Assembly (NCBI RefSeq): GCF_046298265.1 | Contig: NZ_JBKAHK010000004.1 | Location: forward strand, 310,001 to 374,000 | Origin: Gillisia xinjiangensis | GTDB lineage: Bacteria > Bacteroidota > Bacteroidia > Flavobacteriales > Flavobacteriaceae | Length of the DNA stretch: 64,000 nt | Reading direction: 5' to 3' | Shown: positions 41,237-50,516 of the stretch, piece by piece | Position numbering within the stretch: the first letter of the stretch is position 1 | Layout: every line of letters starts with the position of its first letter | Notes under the pieces: generated by a model | What the model saw: only the letters and a program-made list of their open reading frames with translations | Database searches by the model: none | What the model was told of the DNA's origin: nothing | Translations under genes and position numbers: made by a program

Positions 41237-43102
41237 GTGAATTACCTATCGGTTGAAAATATTGCTAAATCTTTTGGAGAACTTCAGTTGTTCTCAAATA
41301 TCTCCTTCGGAATAAATGAAGGCCAAAAAGTTGGTTTCGTCGCCAAGAACGGTACGGGAAAGACAACCCTGCTTCATATCCTTGCCGGCACTGAAGCTCC
41401 CGATAATGGCCGGGTGGTTTACCGAAAAGACATCACCTCTGCCTTTCTGGCCCAGGAACCGGATCTGGATCCAAAACTCACCGTTGAAGAAACAATTTTT
41501 GCTGGAGAGAATGAAACCCTGAAAGTGATTGCCCGTTATGAAAAAGCGCTGGAAAATCCAGATAATGCGGATGCTTATCAAAGAGCATTCGAGGAAATGG
41601 ATATGTTACAGGCCTGGGATTTTGAAACCCAGTATAAACAGATCCTTTTCAAACTAAAACTGGAGGAACTTGATAAATTGGTTGGAGAACTTTCCGGCGG
41701 ACAAAAGAAACGTTTGGCCCTTGCCAATATGTTGCTGCACAAACCCGATTTTATAATCATGGATGAACCTACCAACCACCTGGATTTGGATATGATCGAG
41801 TGGCTGGAGGAATATTTCAGAAAAGAAAATTTCACGATTTTCATGGTCACGCACGACAGGTATTTCCTGGAGCGTGTTTGTAATGAGATCGTAGAACTGG
41901 AAGACGGACAGCTTTACACCTACAAAGGAAATTACTCCTACTACCTCGATAAAAAAGATGCACGCATAGAACTGGATCAAACCAATACCGATAAAGCGAA
42001 GCAACTGTTTAAAAAAGAACTGGACTGGATGCGGCGCCAGCCAAAAGCAAGGACAACCAAGTCTAAATCCCGGATCGATGATTTTCACGAGATCAAGGAC
42101 CGGGCCTCCAAACGCCGGAATGACCACCAGGTGCAACTGGAAATAAATATGGAGCGTGTGGGAAGCAAGATCGTGGAACTGCATAAAATCTCCAAGAGAT
42201 ATGAAGACAAACAACTTCTGGATGGTTTTGAATACAACTTCCAAAAGGGAGAACGAATTGGGATTATAGGCAAGAACGGAACAGGAAAATCTACCTTTCT
42301 AAATATATTAACCGGAAAGACAAAACCCGATTCCGGAAAAGTTATCGTAGGTGACACCATCAAATTTGGATACTATACCCAGGGAGGAATACAGGCTAAA
42401 CCAGGACAGAAGGTGATTGATGTTATCAAGGAGTTTGGGGAGTACATTCCGCTTGCCAAAGGAAGACAAATTTCTGCAGGGCAATTGCTGGAACGCTTTT
42501 TATTCGATCGCAAAAAGCAATATGATTTTGTTGAGAAATTAAGCGGTGGTGAACGCAAACGCTTGTATTTGTGCACCGTGCTTATCCAGAATCCCAATTT
42601 CCTTATCCTTGATGAACCTACCAACGATCTTGATATTGTAACCCTGAACGTACTGGAGAATTTCCTTTTAGACTTCCCCGGTTGCCTGGTAGTGGTTTCT
42701 CACGACCGGTATTTTATGGACAAGATCGTAGATCATCTCTTTGTTTTTAAAGGCAATTCTGAAGTTCAGGATTTCCCGGGAAATTATTCCGATTACAGGG
42801 AATATGAAGCAATTCAAACCGCGGAGATCAATGCTGCACCAAAAGCTGAAGTTCCTGCAGAGAAAACAAAAAACTCAACCGACGCTTCCTCGGGACTTAC
42901 TTACAATGAGAAAAAAGAATTTGGAAAACTGGAGAAAGAGATCCTGAATCTTGAAAAGAGAAAGGAAAAACTACAACAGAAATTCCTGGAAAACCTCAGC
43001 GGGAAACAAATCGATGAAGCTTCCCTGGAACTTCAAAAAGTGATAGATGAGATCGAGACAAAAACCGAACGCTGGTTTGAGTTGGGAGCAAAAGTGGAGT
43101 AA
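41237..43102 (+). CDS. ABC-F family ATPase (Uup/EttA-like)
   Basis: The 621-residue cytoplasmic protein has two ABC domains and no membrane segment, the ABC-F pattern of ribosome-associated ATPases. Domain 1: GKNGTGKTT-like VAKNGTGKTTLL, signature LSGGQKKRLALAN, Walker B FIIMDEPTNHLDL. Linker: KKELDWMRRQPKARTTKSKSRIDDF, the P-site tRNA interaction motif. Domain 2: GKNGTGKSTFL, signature LSGGERKRLYL, LILDEPTNDLDI. The C-terminal coiled coil (about 540-620) is typical of Uup. It uses a GTG start, because the conserved MNYLSVENI begins there. The first Walker A has VAKN for the usual GRNG. Confidence 0.92.
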   Translation: MNYLSVENIAKSFGELQLFSNISFGINEGQKVGFVAKNGTGKTTLLHILAGTEAPDNGRVVYRKDITSAFLAQEPDLDPKLTVEETIFAGENETLKVIARYEKALENPDNADAYQRAFEEMDMLQAWDFETQYKQILFKLKLEELDKLVGELSGGQKKRLALANMLLHKPDFIIMDEPTNHLDLDMIEWLEEYFRKENFTIFMVTHDRYFLERVCNEIVELEDGQLYTYKGNYSYYLDKKDARIELDQTNTDKAKQLFKKELDWMRRQPKARTTKSKSRIDDFHEIKDRASKRRNDHQVQLEINMERVGSKIVELHKISKRYEDKQLLDGFEYNFQKGERIGIIGKNGTGKSTFLNILTGKTKPDSGKVIVGDTIKFGYYTQGGIQAKPGQKVIDVIKEFGEYIPLAKGRQISAGQLLERFLFDRKKQYDFVEKLSGGERKRLYLCTVLIQNPNFLILDEPTNDLDIVTLNVLENFLLDFPGCLVVVSHDRYFMDKIVDHLFVFKGNSEVQDFPGNYSDYREYEAIQTAEINAAPKAEVPAEKTKNSTDASSGLTYNEKKEFGKLEKEILNLEKRKEKLQQKFLENLSGKQIDEASLELQKVIDEIETKTERWFELGAKVE

Positions 43103-43158
43103 AACGAAAGGACGGATAAATAAAGATGCCCTACCCGGGCATTCCTTTTAAAAAAACG

Positions 43159-43977
43159 ATGTATCAAATAATCGCTTACATAAAATTCCTCCTGAAATCC
43201 ACCAATCAGCATGGGGTGCACTCCCCGTTTGTATATAACCTGCTTACCGAATCCCTATACAAAAAAGAGGGAAAACCGTCTTTTAAAACGATTCGTTCTT
43301 TTATAAAAGCTGTTCGGTTGGATAACAGGATCATTTCTGTAAAGGATTTTGGGGCCGGAAGCAGGGTTTTTAGATCGAATGAGCGAAAAGTTTCCGATAT
43401 CGCCAAAAACGCTGCAATTTCCACAAAAAGAGCTCTTTTGTTAAACCGACTTACCTCCTACCTGAACATTAAAACCGCTTTGGAACTGGGAACTTCGTTA
43501 GGAATCTCCTCTACCGCGATAACAGCCGGAAATCAGGTGAAACTCGCCACCCTGGAAGGCTGTCCCGAAACTGCCAATATTGCCCGGGAGTATTTTAAAA
43601 AGTTTGGATTGAAGAGCATTTCCTTAAAAGTGGGAAATTTTGATGAACTCCTTTCCGCAGAATATTGGAGCGAGGAAATTATGGATGCAACACCTGCGCC
43701 GGAACATCAGAAAAAACAAAATGCTCTGGATCTCATTTATTTTGACGGAAATCACCAAAAAGATGCCACTTTAAACTATTTCAACCAGCTACTTCCGCTC
43801 GCCCATAACGATTCGGTTTTTATATTCGACGATATTCACTGGTCAAAAGGAATGGAAGAAGCCTGGGAAGAGATTAAAGCACATCCAAGAGTAAGTGTTA
43901 GTATAGATTCATTTTTCTGGGGACTGGTTTTCTTCAGGGAAGAACAGGAAAAAGAGCATTTTACACTAAGGTTGTAA
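43159..43977 (+). CDS. Class I SAM-dependent methyltransferase-like protein
   Basis: From Met of MYQIIAYIKFLLKSTNQHGVHSPFVY (the likely start) it is about 272 residues. The Rossmann-fold signature is TALELGTSLGISSTAI with the following LATLEGCPETANIA (binding acid Glu) and LDLIYFDGNHQKDATLNYF, similar to the methyltransferase_24 group acting on small molecules. An extra 11 residues from an upstream ATG at 43126 are non-conserved. The substrate is unknown. It follows the ABC-F gene and precedes a LolD-like ATPase on the same strand. Confidence 0.75.
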   Translation: MYQIIAYIKFLLKSTNQHGVHSPFVYNLLTESLYKKEGKPSFKTIRSFIKAVRLDNRIISVKDFGAGSRVFRSNERKVSDIAKNAAISTKRALLLNRLTSYLNIKTALELGTSLGISSTAITAGNQVKLATLEGCPETANIAREYFKKFGLKSISLKVGNFDELLSAEYWSEEIMDATPAPEHQKKQNALDLIYFDGNHQKDATLNYFNQLLPLAHNDSVFIFDDIHWSKGMEEAWEEIKAHPRVSVSIDSFFWGLVFFREEQEKEHFTLRL

Positions 43978-44030
43978 CAAATGATCTAAAACCACGTCAT
44001 ATAAACACTACAAAAAATCAGAATCAGGAT

Positions 44031-44729
44031 ATGAGCAAGGTTATTGAATTACGAAATATCACCAGGGATTTTCCACTTGGGCACGAGATCATCAAAGTTT
44101 TAAAGGGAATTAATTTGGATATTGAACGTGGGGAATATGTTGCTTTTATGGGACCTTCGGGTTCAGGAAAATCTACGCTGATGAATTTACTTGGTTGCCT
44201 GGACACCCCAACTTCAGGAAGCTATATCCTGAATGGAAATGATGTAAGCAAAATGAGCGATGATGAGCTGGCCGAGATCAGGAATAAGGAGATTGGTTTT
44301 GTATTCCAAACTTTCAACCTCCTGCCCCGAACAACCGCTTTGGAAAATGTGGCTTTACCAATGGTGTATGCCGGAGCATCCAAATCTGCCCGTACCGAAC
44401 GCGCTAAAGAAGTTTTGACAAACGTTGGTCTTGCAGACAGGATGGATCATAAACCCAATCAGCTTTCCGGAGGTCAGCGGCAAAGGGTTGCGGTTGGCCG
44501 AGCCCTGGTTAACAAACCTTCCATCATTCTTGCCGATGAACCTACCGGAAACCTGGATTCCATTACCTCTTTAGAAATCATGCATTTGTTCGATGAGATC
44601 CACGCAGCCGGAAATACCGTGATAGTGGTAACTCATGAGGAAGAAGTTGCAATGCACGCACACCGCATTATTCGATTAAGGGATGGTGTTATTGAAAGTG
44701 ATGAAAAAAAGGAAATTATAAATCGCTGA
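44031..44729 (+). CDS. ABC transporter ATP-binding protein (LolD/MacB type)
   Basis: The 232-residue ATPase has Walker A GPSGSGKSTLMNLLG, the Q-loop FVFQTFNLLPR, signature NQLSGGQRQRVAVGRALVN, Walker B IILADEPTGNLDS and the H-loop IVVTHEEEVAMHA. LolD/MacB/FtsE-type identity is indicated by the GDSGSGKST-like pattern and GNLDS motif. The partner permease is not in the window, so the substrate (lipoprotein release or macrolide/peptide) cannot be named. It follows the methyltransferase gene by 53 bases. Confidence 0.9.
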   Translation: MSKVIELRNITRDFPLGHEIIKVLKGINLDIERGEYVAFMGPSGSGKSTLMNLLGCLDTPTSGSYILNGNDVSKMSDDELAEIRNKEIGFVFQTFNLLPRTTALENVALPMVYAGASKSARTERAKEVLTNVGLADRMDHKPNQLSGGQRQRVAVGRALVNKPSIILADEPTGNLDSITSLEIMHLFDEIHAAGNTVIVVTHEEEVAMHAHRIIRLRDGVIESDEKKEIINR

Positions 44730-44835
44730 TAGCAGTTTACGAAACATTTTAAATTAATTACCAATCGCCTTTCAATAATAACCATTTAGGGGAATTCGGT
44801 AAACTTTTCTTATCTTGGTTAAAATTCATCTCACA

Positions 44836-45027
44836 ATGATAGATTTTGATCAGGAAACCTGGATCTATTTAGCCCTTATCGCTATTGCCGTAATTTATTT
44901 TATTTGGAACAGCAGCCGAATAAAACAAAATAGAAAAGACCGCAAAAATGAGAATTTCAGAAAACGTTACCTGGAGCGAAAGCGAACTAAAGACCCTCTC
45001 CAAAAACGGGGTCAAAGAAACGAGTAA
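44836..45027 (+). CDS. Small single-pass membrane protein of unknown function
   Basis: This is a 63-residue protein starting at ATG (MIDFDQETWIYLALI) with one membrane segment (about residues 10-26) and a very basic C-terminal tail (RIKQNRKDRKNENFRKRYLERKR). A TTG 21 bases upstream would add seven residues. Such Nin-Cout small basic proteins are frequent in Flavobacteria. No homologue comes to mind. TATCTTGG immediately upstream is a near-miss promoter box. Confidence 0.55.
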   Translation: MIDFDQETWIYLALIAIAVIYFIWNSSRIKQNRKDRKNENFRKRYLERKRTKDPLQKRGQRNE

Positions 45028-45434
45028 CTAATGAGCAAACATCTGAGATTCCAACGACTTCTTCAGTTTAAGCAAAGAAAACATCTTTAATTGGATTCTT
45101 TAAAACAATCTCTTTGAAAATCAATTTCTTAGTACAAGTCTGTTAAGCAGTAATTCAGAAACAATATTCACTTTTAATATTAAATTTTCACAAGGAAAGA
45201 CAGCCTGAATTTTCTTCGTGCCGTAGTTTTCTTTAAAGGTGGGCAATATGCTTTTTCCCTGCACGGAAAAGCATAAGTTTATGAACCCTATATCTGCCGG
45301 CTATTTTCTATCTTTGAGCAAAAGAAGCAGCAAAATCAATATAAACAGATGAAGCATTCATAACGAGCTATTCATGCACAGAATAATACTTATTATGGCT
45401 GATGCATATGAGCTCTAAAACAATAATAACAAAT
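45028..45434. other. 407-base intergenic region before the cobalamin adenosyltransferase
   Basis: No gene is supported: an ORF of 19 codons at 45031-45090 has no family look. The region contains a hairpin at 45248-45274 (ATGCTTTTTCC with GGAAAAGCAT) and a TATCTTTG box at 45309-45316, both plus-strand. The box would give a leader of about 110 bases for the downstream gene. I looked for a cobalamin riboswitch and found no B12-box-like sequence. Confidence 0.5.
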
Positions 45435-46010
45435 ATGAAAATATATACAAAAACCGGTGATAAAGGCACAACTTCCCTTTTTGGCGGAACCCGCGTTTCC
45501 AAACATCATATCCGGATAGAGAGCTACGGAACCGTAGATGAACTCAACTCCCATATAGGCTTGGTTAAAGACCAGGAAGTACAACCGGAAACCCGTGAAA
45601 TCCTGAACAGGATACAGGACCGTTTATTCACCATAGGATCTACTTTGGCCACCGAACCCGAAAAAGCGACCTTAAAAAGTGGAAAACCACGCCTTAACAT
45701 TCCAGGAATTACCGAAGAAGATATTTTACTTTTGGAAAATGAAATCGATAAAATGAATGAAGTTTTACCTGAAATGACTCATTTCGTATTGCCGGGAGGA
45801 CATCAGGCAGTGTCAATTTGTCACATAGCCCGCTGCGTTTGCCGACGCTCAGAACGTATGGCTACAGCGCTTTATGAAATAAGCCCTTTTAGCGAACTGG
45901 TATTAAAATATCTGAATCGTTTAAGCGATTACCTGTTTGTGCTGGCACGGAAATTGTCCAAAGATTTAAACGCAAATGAGGTAGAATGGATTCCTGAAAA
46001 AGGAATATAA
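45435..46010 (+). CDS. ATP:cob(I)alamin adenosyltransferase, PduO type
   Basis: This enzyme makes adenosylcobalamin from cob(I)alamin and ATP. With the start at MKIYTKTGDKGTTSLFGGTRV (ATG at 45435) it has 191 residues. Key family elements are GDKGTTSLFGG, SYGTVDELNSHIGL, LFTIGSTLATEP, LPGGHQAVSICHIARCVCRRSER (ATP-binding Arg/Cys-Arg-Arg motif) and YLNRLSDYLFVLAR. A start 33 bases upstream at 45402 would add a non-conserved MHMSSKTIITN. MeaB, also in this window, belongs to the same vitamin B12 pathway. Confidence 0.93.
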   Translation: MKIYTKTGDKGTTSLFGGTRVSKHHIRIESYGTVDELNSHIGLVKDQEVQPETREILNRIQDRLFTIGSTLATEPEKATLKSGKPRLNIPGITEEDILLLENEIDKMNEVLPEMTHFVLPGGHQAVSICHIARCVCRRSERMATALYEISPFSELVLKYLNRLSDYLFVLARKLSKDLNANEVEWIPEKGI

Positions 46011-46108
46011 AGACCTTTTTGCAGACTCTGGATTGGCTATAATTAATATGATTTTAACAATTTAGATTATGTTCTTAAAATTATTAGTGAAATAATAGAT
46101 TTTTTACT

Positions 46109-46138
46109 TGCCTATTAGCATAAAAAAATTATTTTTGC
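46109..46138 (+). promoter_or_regulatory. Strong Bacteroidota promoter for the DUF2795 gene
   Basis: TTG at 46109-46111, then a 19-base spacer, then TATTTTTG at 46131-46138: an almost ideal -33/-7 pair. The ATG of the downstream gene is 24 bases away. Confidence 0.75.
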
Positions 46139-46161
46139 AAAAAATAAAACCTGATTAATCA

Positions 46162-46383
46162 ATGTATTGGACTTTAGAACTTGCATCCTACCTTAGTGAT
46201 GCCCCCTGGCCGGCAACAAAAGATGAATTGATTGACTATGCCATCCGGACAGGAGCTCCGCTGGAAGTAGTGGAAAACCTTCAGTCTATTGAAGATGAAG
46301 GTGATTCATATGATTCAATTGAAGAAATTTGGCCCGATTATCCTACTGATGAAGATTATCTTTGGAACGAGGATGAATATTAA
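46162..46383 (+). CDS. DUF2795 domain protein
   Basis: This is a 73-residue acidic protein (MYWTLELASYLSDAPWPATKDELIDYAIRTGAPLEVVENLQSIED in outline). The WPATKDELIDYA and P-x-V-x-N-L pattern matches the DUF2795 family of small, helical proteins. The function is unknown. It has its own strong promoter and a terminator, so it is monocistronic. It is located immediately upstream of secA, as often in Flavobacteria. Confidence 0.8.
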   Translation: MYWTLELASYLSDAPWPATKDELIDYAIRTGAPLEVVENLQSIEDEGDSYDSIEEIWPDYPTDEDYLWNEDEY

Positions 46384-46403
46384 AAAAGCACAAAGCAAAT
46401 ATT

Positions 46404-46433
46404 AAAAGGTCTCAAAATTGAGGCCTTTTTTTT
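46404..46433 (+). terminator. Terminator of the DUF2795 gene
   Basis: AAAAGGTCTCAA and TTGAGGCCTTTT form a 12-base stem with one G-U pair and a minimal loop, and a T run of about eight follows to 46433. The TACATTTG box of secA starts only four bases later. Confidence 0.9.
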
Positions 46434-46436
46434 GCT

Positions 46437-46444
46437 TACATTTG
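46437..46444 (+). promoter_or_regulatory. Promoter box of secA
   Basis: TACATTTG matches TAnnTTTG, 23 bases before the secA ATG at 46468. TTG at 46418-46420, inside the terminator stem, gives a 16-base spacing to a -33 candidate. This places the promoter downstream of the longer open frame start at 46432. Confidence 0.6.
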
Positions 46445-46467
46445 AACTTTATAAAACACAAAAAACT

Positions 46468-49400
46468 ATGAGTTTTTTAGATTCTGTATTAAAAGTATTT
46501 GTTGGCGATAAATCCAAAAAAGACGTCAGTGAATTACAACCCATCGTTGAAAAAATCAAAGCACTTGAAAAGGAATATGAAGCGCTTAGCCTTGACGAAC
46601 TCCGCGAAAAAACAGCCTTCTTCAAGAATAAGATCACGGATGCTACACGGGAAATAAAAGAGCAAATTGAAAGCCTTACCAAAGAGGCCGATGCTTCTAA
46701 TGACATCACCCGGAACGAGGATATCTATGCTGAAATTGATTCTTTAAAAGAAAAAATGTATGGCATTTCTGAAGCTATTCTCAATGAGATCCTGCCAGCT
46801 GCATTTGCAACGGTTAAAGAAACCGCTAAACGATTCTTTCATAATCCACAGCTAAAAGTAACTGCAAGTGCTTTCGACCGCGAAATTTCAGCAGAGAAAG
46901 ATTATGTTAACCTTGACGGAGATCACGCAATCTGGAATAATTCCTGGGATGCCGCCGGAAAACCCATCACCTGGGATATGATACATTACGATGTTCAGCT
47001 TATTGGTGGCGTGGCAATGCACCAGGGAAAAATCGCGGAGATGCAAACAGGGGAAGGTAAAACTTTGGTTGCAACATTACCCATGTACCTTAACGCACTA
47101 AGCGGGAAAGGTGTTCACCTTGTAACGGTGAACGATTACCTTGCAAAAAGGGATAGTGCCTGGATGGCGCCTATTTTTCAATTTCATGGACTTACCGTAG
47201 ATTGTATCGATTACCACAGGCCAAACTCTGCTGCCCGAAGAAAAGCTTATAATGCAGATATCACCTATGGTACAAATAACGAATTTGGATTTGATTATTT
47301 GAGGGATAATATGTCCCACGCACCAGATGATCTTGTACAACGACCACATAATTATGCTATTGTAGATGAGGTGGATTCGGTTTTGGTGGATGATGCACGT
47401 ACCCCGTTGATTATTTCCGGTCCAATTCCAAAAGGAGACATTCACGAGTTTGAAGTCCTGAAACCTGCAATTGCAAATATTGTTGAAGTTCAGCGCCAAC
47501 ATCTTACAAAAATTTTAGCGGAAGCCAAGAAACTAATCGCAGCCGGAAACACCAAGGAAGGTGGATTACAGTTGTTGAGAGTATTCAGAGGTTTGCCAAA
47601 AAACAAAGCACTTATAAAGTTCCTGAGTGAAGACGGAATAAAACAACTGCTTCAAAAAACTGAAAATCATTATATGGCAGACAACAACCGGGAAATGCCA
47701 ACGGTTGATGAGGAGCTGTATTTTGTAATTGAAGAAAAAAACAATCAAATAGATCTTACCGATAAGGGAATTGAATTCCTTTCCGGAAAAGAAGACCCGG
47801 ATTTCTTTGTGATGCCGGAAATTGGGATGGAAATCGCCAAAATTGAAAAAAAAGGTCTTGGCAAAGAAGAAGAGGCCGAGGAAAAAGAAGAGTTATTTCG
47901 TGAATACAGCGTAAAAAGCGAACGTATTCACACTATGAGACAACTTTTAAAAGCCTATACGCTTTTTGAAAAAGATACCGAATATGTGGTCATCGAGAAC
48001 AAGGTAAAGATCGTAGATGAGCAAACCGGACGTATCATGGAAGGCCGTCGTTACAGCGACGGACTGCACCAGGCTATCGAGGCGAAAGAAAGTGTAAAGA
48101 TCGAGGATGCCACTCAAACTTTTGCCACGGTTACCCTTCAGAATTATTTCAGAATGTACCGAAAACTTTCAGGAATGACGGGTACTGCGGTAACTGAAGC
48201 CGGTGAACTTTGGGAGATCTATAAACTGGATGTGGTAGAAATTCCCACCAACCGCCCTATCGCAAGAGAGGATAAGGAAGATCTGGTTTATAAAACAAAA
48301 CGTGAAAAATTCAACGCGGTAATCGAACAGGTTACAGAACTTTCAAATGCCGGAAGACCGGTTCTTATAGGTACAACGTCCGTGGAAATTTCAGAATTGC
48401 TGAGCAGAATGCTTAAGCTTCGAAATGTTCCTCACAACGTATTGAACGCAAAATTGCATAAAAAAGAAGCCGATATCGTTGCCCAGGCAGGACAATCGGG
48501 GATCGTTACCATCGCCACCAACATGGCAGGTCGGGGTACAGATATTAAATTAAGCAAAGAAGTTAAGGAAGCCGGTGGTTTGGCCATTGTTGGTACAGAA
48601 CGTCACGATTCCAGACGTGTGGACAGACAGTTACGTGGTAGGGCCGGTCGTCAGGGAGATCCGGGAAGTTCCCAGTTCTTTGTGTCTCTGGAAGACAACC
48701 TGATGCGTTTATTCGGTTCGGAAAGGATTGCCAAGCTCATGGACCGTATGGGACTTGAAGAAGGAGAAGTGATTCAACATTCCATGATCTCCAAGTCTAT
48801 TGAACGGGCTCAGAAAAAAGTGGAAGAAAACAACTTTGGTGTTCGTAAGCGTTTGCTGGAATATGATGATGTGATGAACGCCCAAAGAGAGGTGATCTAC
48901 AAACGTCGCTACCATGCATTATTTGGAGATAGACTGAAAGTGGATATCGCCAATATGATCTATGACACTTCTGAAGTGATCACAGAAAACAACAAGGTTG
49001 GTACAGATTATAAGAATTTTGAGTTTGAACTCATCCGTTATTTTTCAATGAGTTCCCCTGTTTCCGAAGAAGAATTCGAGAAAATGAGTGTTCAGGCTAT
49101 CGCCGCAAAAGTTTACAAGGCAGCTTACGAGCATTATCAGCAAAAAATGGAGCGCACTTCCAAACTTGCTTTTCCTATTATCAAGCAGGTTTATGAAGAT
49201 TCATCCAATAACTTTGAAAGGATCGCAGTTCCTTTTACCGATGGAAACAAGAGCCTTCAGGTAGTTACAAATCTTGAAAAGGCATATGAAACCGAAGGAA
49301 AACAGCTCACAAAAGATTTTGAGAAAAATATAACCCTTGCTATCATTGACGAATCCTGGAAAACGCATTTGCGTAAGATGGATGAATTAAAACAAAGCGT

Positions 49401-49830
49401 ACAGCTGGCCGTTCACGAGCAAAAAGATCCATTATTGATCTATAAATTTGAAGCTTTTGAATTATTTAAAGTGATGCTGGATAAGGTGAACAGGGATGTG
49501 ATCTCCTTTTTATTCAAGGGTGAAATCCCTGAAGGGACCACTCCAAATATCCAGGAAGCACGGCAGCCCAAACAAAGGGAGAAAGTAGAAACCAACAAGG
49601 AAGAGATCCAGAATTTGGATGAGCGCGCCGCACAAAGCCGTGCTGCAGGACAACGCCAGCAGCAACGTCCGCAGGTAACCGAAACCATTGTAAGAGAACA
49701 TGCTAAAATTGGCAGAAATGATAGGGTTACCGTAAAAAATGTAATGACTGGGGAAAACAAGTCCATGAAATACAAACAGGCTATTCCGCTCATTGAAAAA
49801 GGTGATTGGGTTTTAACAGGAACCGAATAA
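46468..49830 (+). CDS. secA: Protein translocase ATPase SecA
   Basis: SecA drives preprotein export through SecYEG. It is 1120 residues from MSFLDSVLKVFVG. The DEAD motor has Walker A MQTGEGKTLVATL, DYLAKRD, AIVDEVDSVLVDDARTPLIIS, NMAGRGTDI, RQLRGRAGRQGDPG. The substrate-specificity and helical scaffold regions (IDESWKTHLRKMDELKQSVQLAVHEQKDPL) are complete. The open frame begins 12 codons earlier, but promoter placement and the conserved MSFL start decide for 46468. It lacks the C-terminal zinc-binding SecB motif; the tail is a Bacteroidota-type RVTVKNVMTGE-rich segment. A large insertion in the preprotein cross-linking region makes it longer than E. coli SecA. Confidence 0.97.
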   Translation: MSFLDSVLKVFVGDKSKKDVSELQPIVEKIKALEKEYEALSLDELREKTAFFKNKITDATREIKEQIESLTKEADASNDITRNEDIYAEIDSLKEKMYGISEAILNEILPAAFATVKETAKRFFHNPQLKVTASAFDREISAEKDYVNLDGDHAIWNNSWDAAGKPITWDMIHYDVQLIGGVAMHQGKIAEMQTGEGKTLVATLPMYLNALSGKGVHLVTVNDYLAKRDSAWMAPIFQFHGLTVDCIDYHRPNSAARRKAYNADITYGTNNEFGFDYLRDNMSHAPDDLVQRPHNYAIVDEVDSVLVDDARTPLIISGPIPKGDIHEFEVLKPAIANIVEVQRQHLTKILAEAKKLIAAGNTKEGGLQLLRVFRGLPKNKALIKFLSEDGIKQLLQKTENHYMADNNREMPTVDEELYFVIEEKNNQIDLTDKGIEFLSGKEDPDFFVMPEIGMEIAKIEKKGLGKEEEAEEKEELFREYSVKSERIHTMRQLLKAYTLFEKDTEYVVIENKVKIVDEQTGRIMEGRRYSDGLHQAIEAKESVKIEDATQTFATVTLQNYFRMYRKLSGMTGTAVTEAGELWEIYKLDVVEIPTNRPIAREDKEDLVYKTKREKFNAVIEQVTELSNAGRPVLIGTTSVEISELLSRMLKLRNVPHNVLNAKLHKKEADIVAQAGQSGIVTIATNMAGRGTDIKLSKEVKEAGGLAIVGTERHDSRRVDRQLRGRAGRQGDPGSSQFFVSLEDNLMRLFGSERIAKLMDRMGLEEGEVIQHSMISKSIERAQKKVEENNFGVRKRLLEYDDVMNAQREVIYKRRYHALFGDRLKVDIANMIYDTSEVITENNKVGTDYKNFEFELIRYFSMSSPVSEEEFEKMSVQAIAAKVYKAAYEHYQQKMERTSKLAFPIIKQVYEDSSNNFERIAVPFTDGNKSLQVVTNLEKAYETEGKQLTKDFEKNITLAIIDESWKTHLRKMDELKQSVQLAVHEQKDPLLIYKFEAFELFKVMLDKVNRDVISFLFKGEIPEGTTPNIQEARQPKQREKVETNKEEIQNLDERAAQSRAAGQRQQQRPQVTETIVREHAKIGRNDRVTVKNVMTGENKSMKYKQAIPLIEKGDWVLTGTE

Positions 49831-49850
49831 TAGTTTTAAAAACATATTTA

Positions 49851-49881
49851 AAAAATCCCGAAGCGAACCTTCGGGATTTTT
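49851..49881 (+). terminator. Terminator downstream of secA
   Basis: AAAAATCCCGAAG (49851-49863) and CTTCGGGATTTTT (49869-49881) form a perfect 13-base stem with a five-base loop and a T tract. Symmetry suggests it works in both directions. Confidence 0.9.
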
Positions 49882-49944
49882 CTTTTGGTGATAGGAATTG
49901 TTGAATTATAACTTAATTTAGCTGCTAAACAAATTGCATCCTCC

Positions 49945-50427
49945 ATGAAAAATTACCGAATCGAAATTAAATGGGCCATAATTTTTATAGTCATCGGCTT
50001 ATTGTGGATGGTTTTTGAAAAAGCAATGGGATGGCATTCAGAGAACATAGATAAACATCCACTTTACACCAATCTCTTCGGAATTTTGGCTATCCTGATC
50101 TATTTTCTGGCACTGAGGGATAAAAGAAAAAATTTCTATGACGGATTGATCACCTGGCGTCAGGGATTTGTTTCGGGAATACTGGTCACCGTTATCATAA
50201 CTTTGCTTACGCCGCTTTCACTTTATATAACACACGAAGTTATAAGTCCGGAATATTTCAGCAACATCATCGAGTATAGTGTTGAAAATAACAGGATGAA
50301 CCGCAATGATGCAGAAGCTTTATTTGGTTTAACATCTTACATGATCCAGGGAACTTCCTGGGCGCTGGTAATGGGAGTAGTAACCTCAGCCATTGTAGCC
50401 TGGATAATACGTACTAAAAAGGAATAG
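49945..50427 (+). CDS. DUF4199 membrane protein
   Basis: The 160-residue protein has four hydrophobic segments: about 9-24, 42-56, 75-92 and 132-153. The first carries the IKWAIIFIVIGLLWMVFEKAMGWH pattern that, with the C-terminal SWALVMGVVTSAIVAWIIRTKK, fits the DUF4199 family of Bacteroidota membrane proteins. Its function is unknown. It starts with ATG 115 bases after secA, downstream of the secA terminator. No clear promoter was seen. Confidence 0.78.
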   Translation: MKNYRIEIKWAIIFIVIGLLWMVFEKAMGWHSENIDKHPLYTNLFGILAILIYFLALRDKRKNFYDGLITWRQGFVSGILVTVIITLLTPLSLYITHEVISPEYFSNIIEYSVENNRMNRNDAEALFGLTSYMIQGTSWALVMGVVTSAIVAWIIRTKKE

Positions 50428-50516
50428 TTTAAGTTAAATGTTATAAAATGGATAGTGAAATGTATATTTTGCTTTCCAGGTATTCAGCCAAAAACTGAAG
50501 ACTGGAAATTATAAAT

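Noticed and set aside
45031..45090. 19-codon ORF (MSKHLRFQRL...) in the gap before the cobalamin adenosyltransferase
   Set aside because: Too short, no recognised family, no promoter directly in front, low-complexity-like composition.
45028..45434. Cobalamin riboswitch
   Set aside because: Searched for the B12-box pattern and the typical G-rich core; neither is present. The hairpin at 45248 is isolated.
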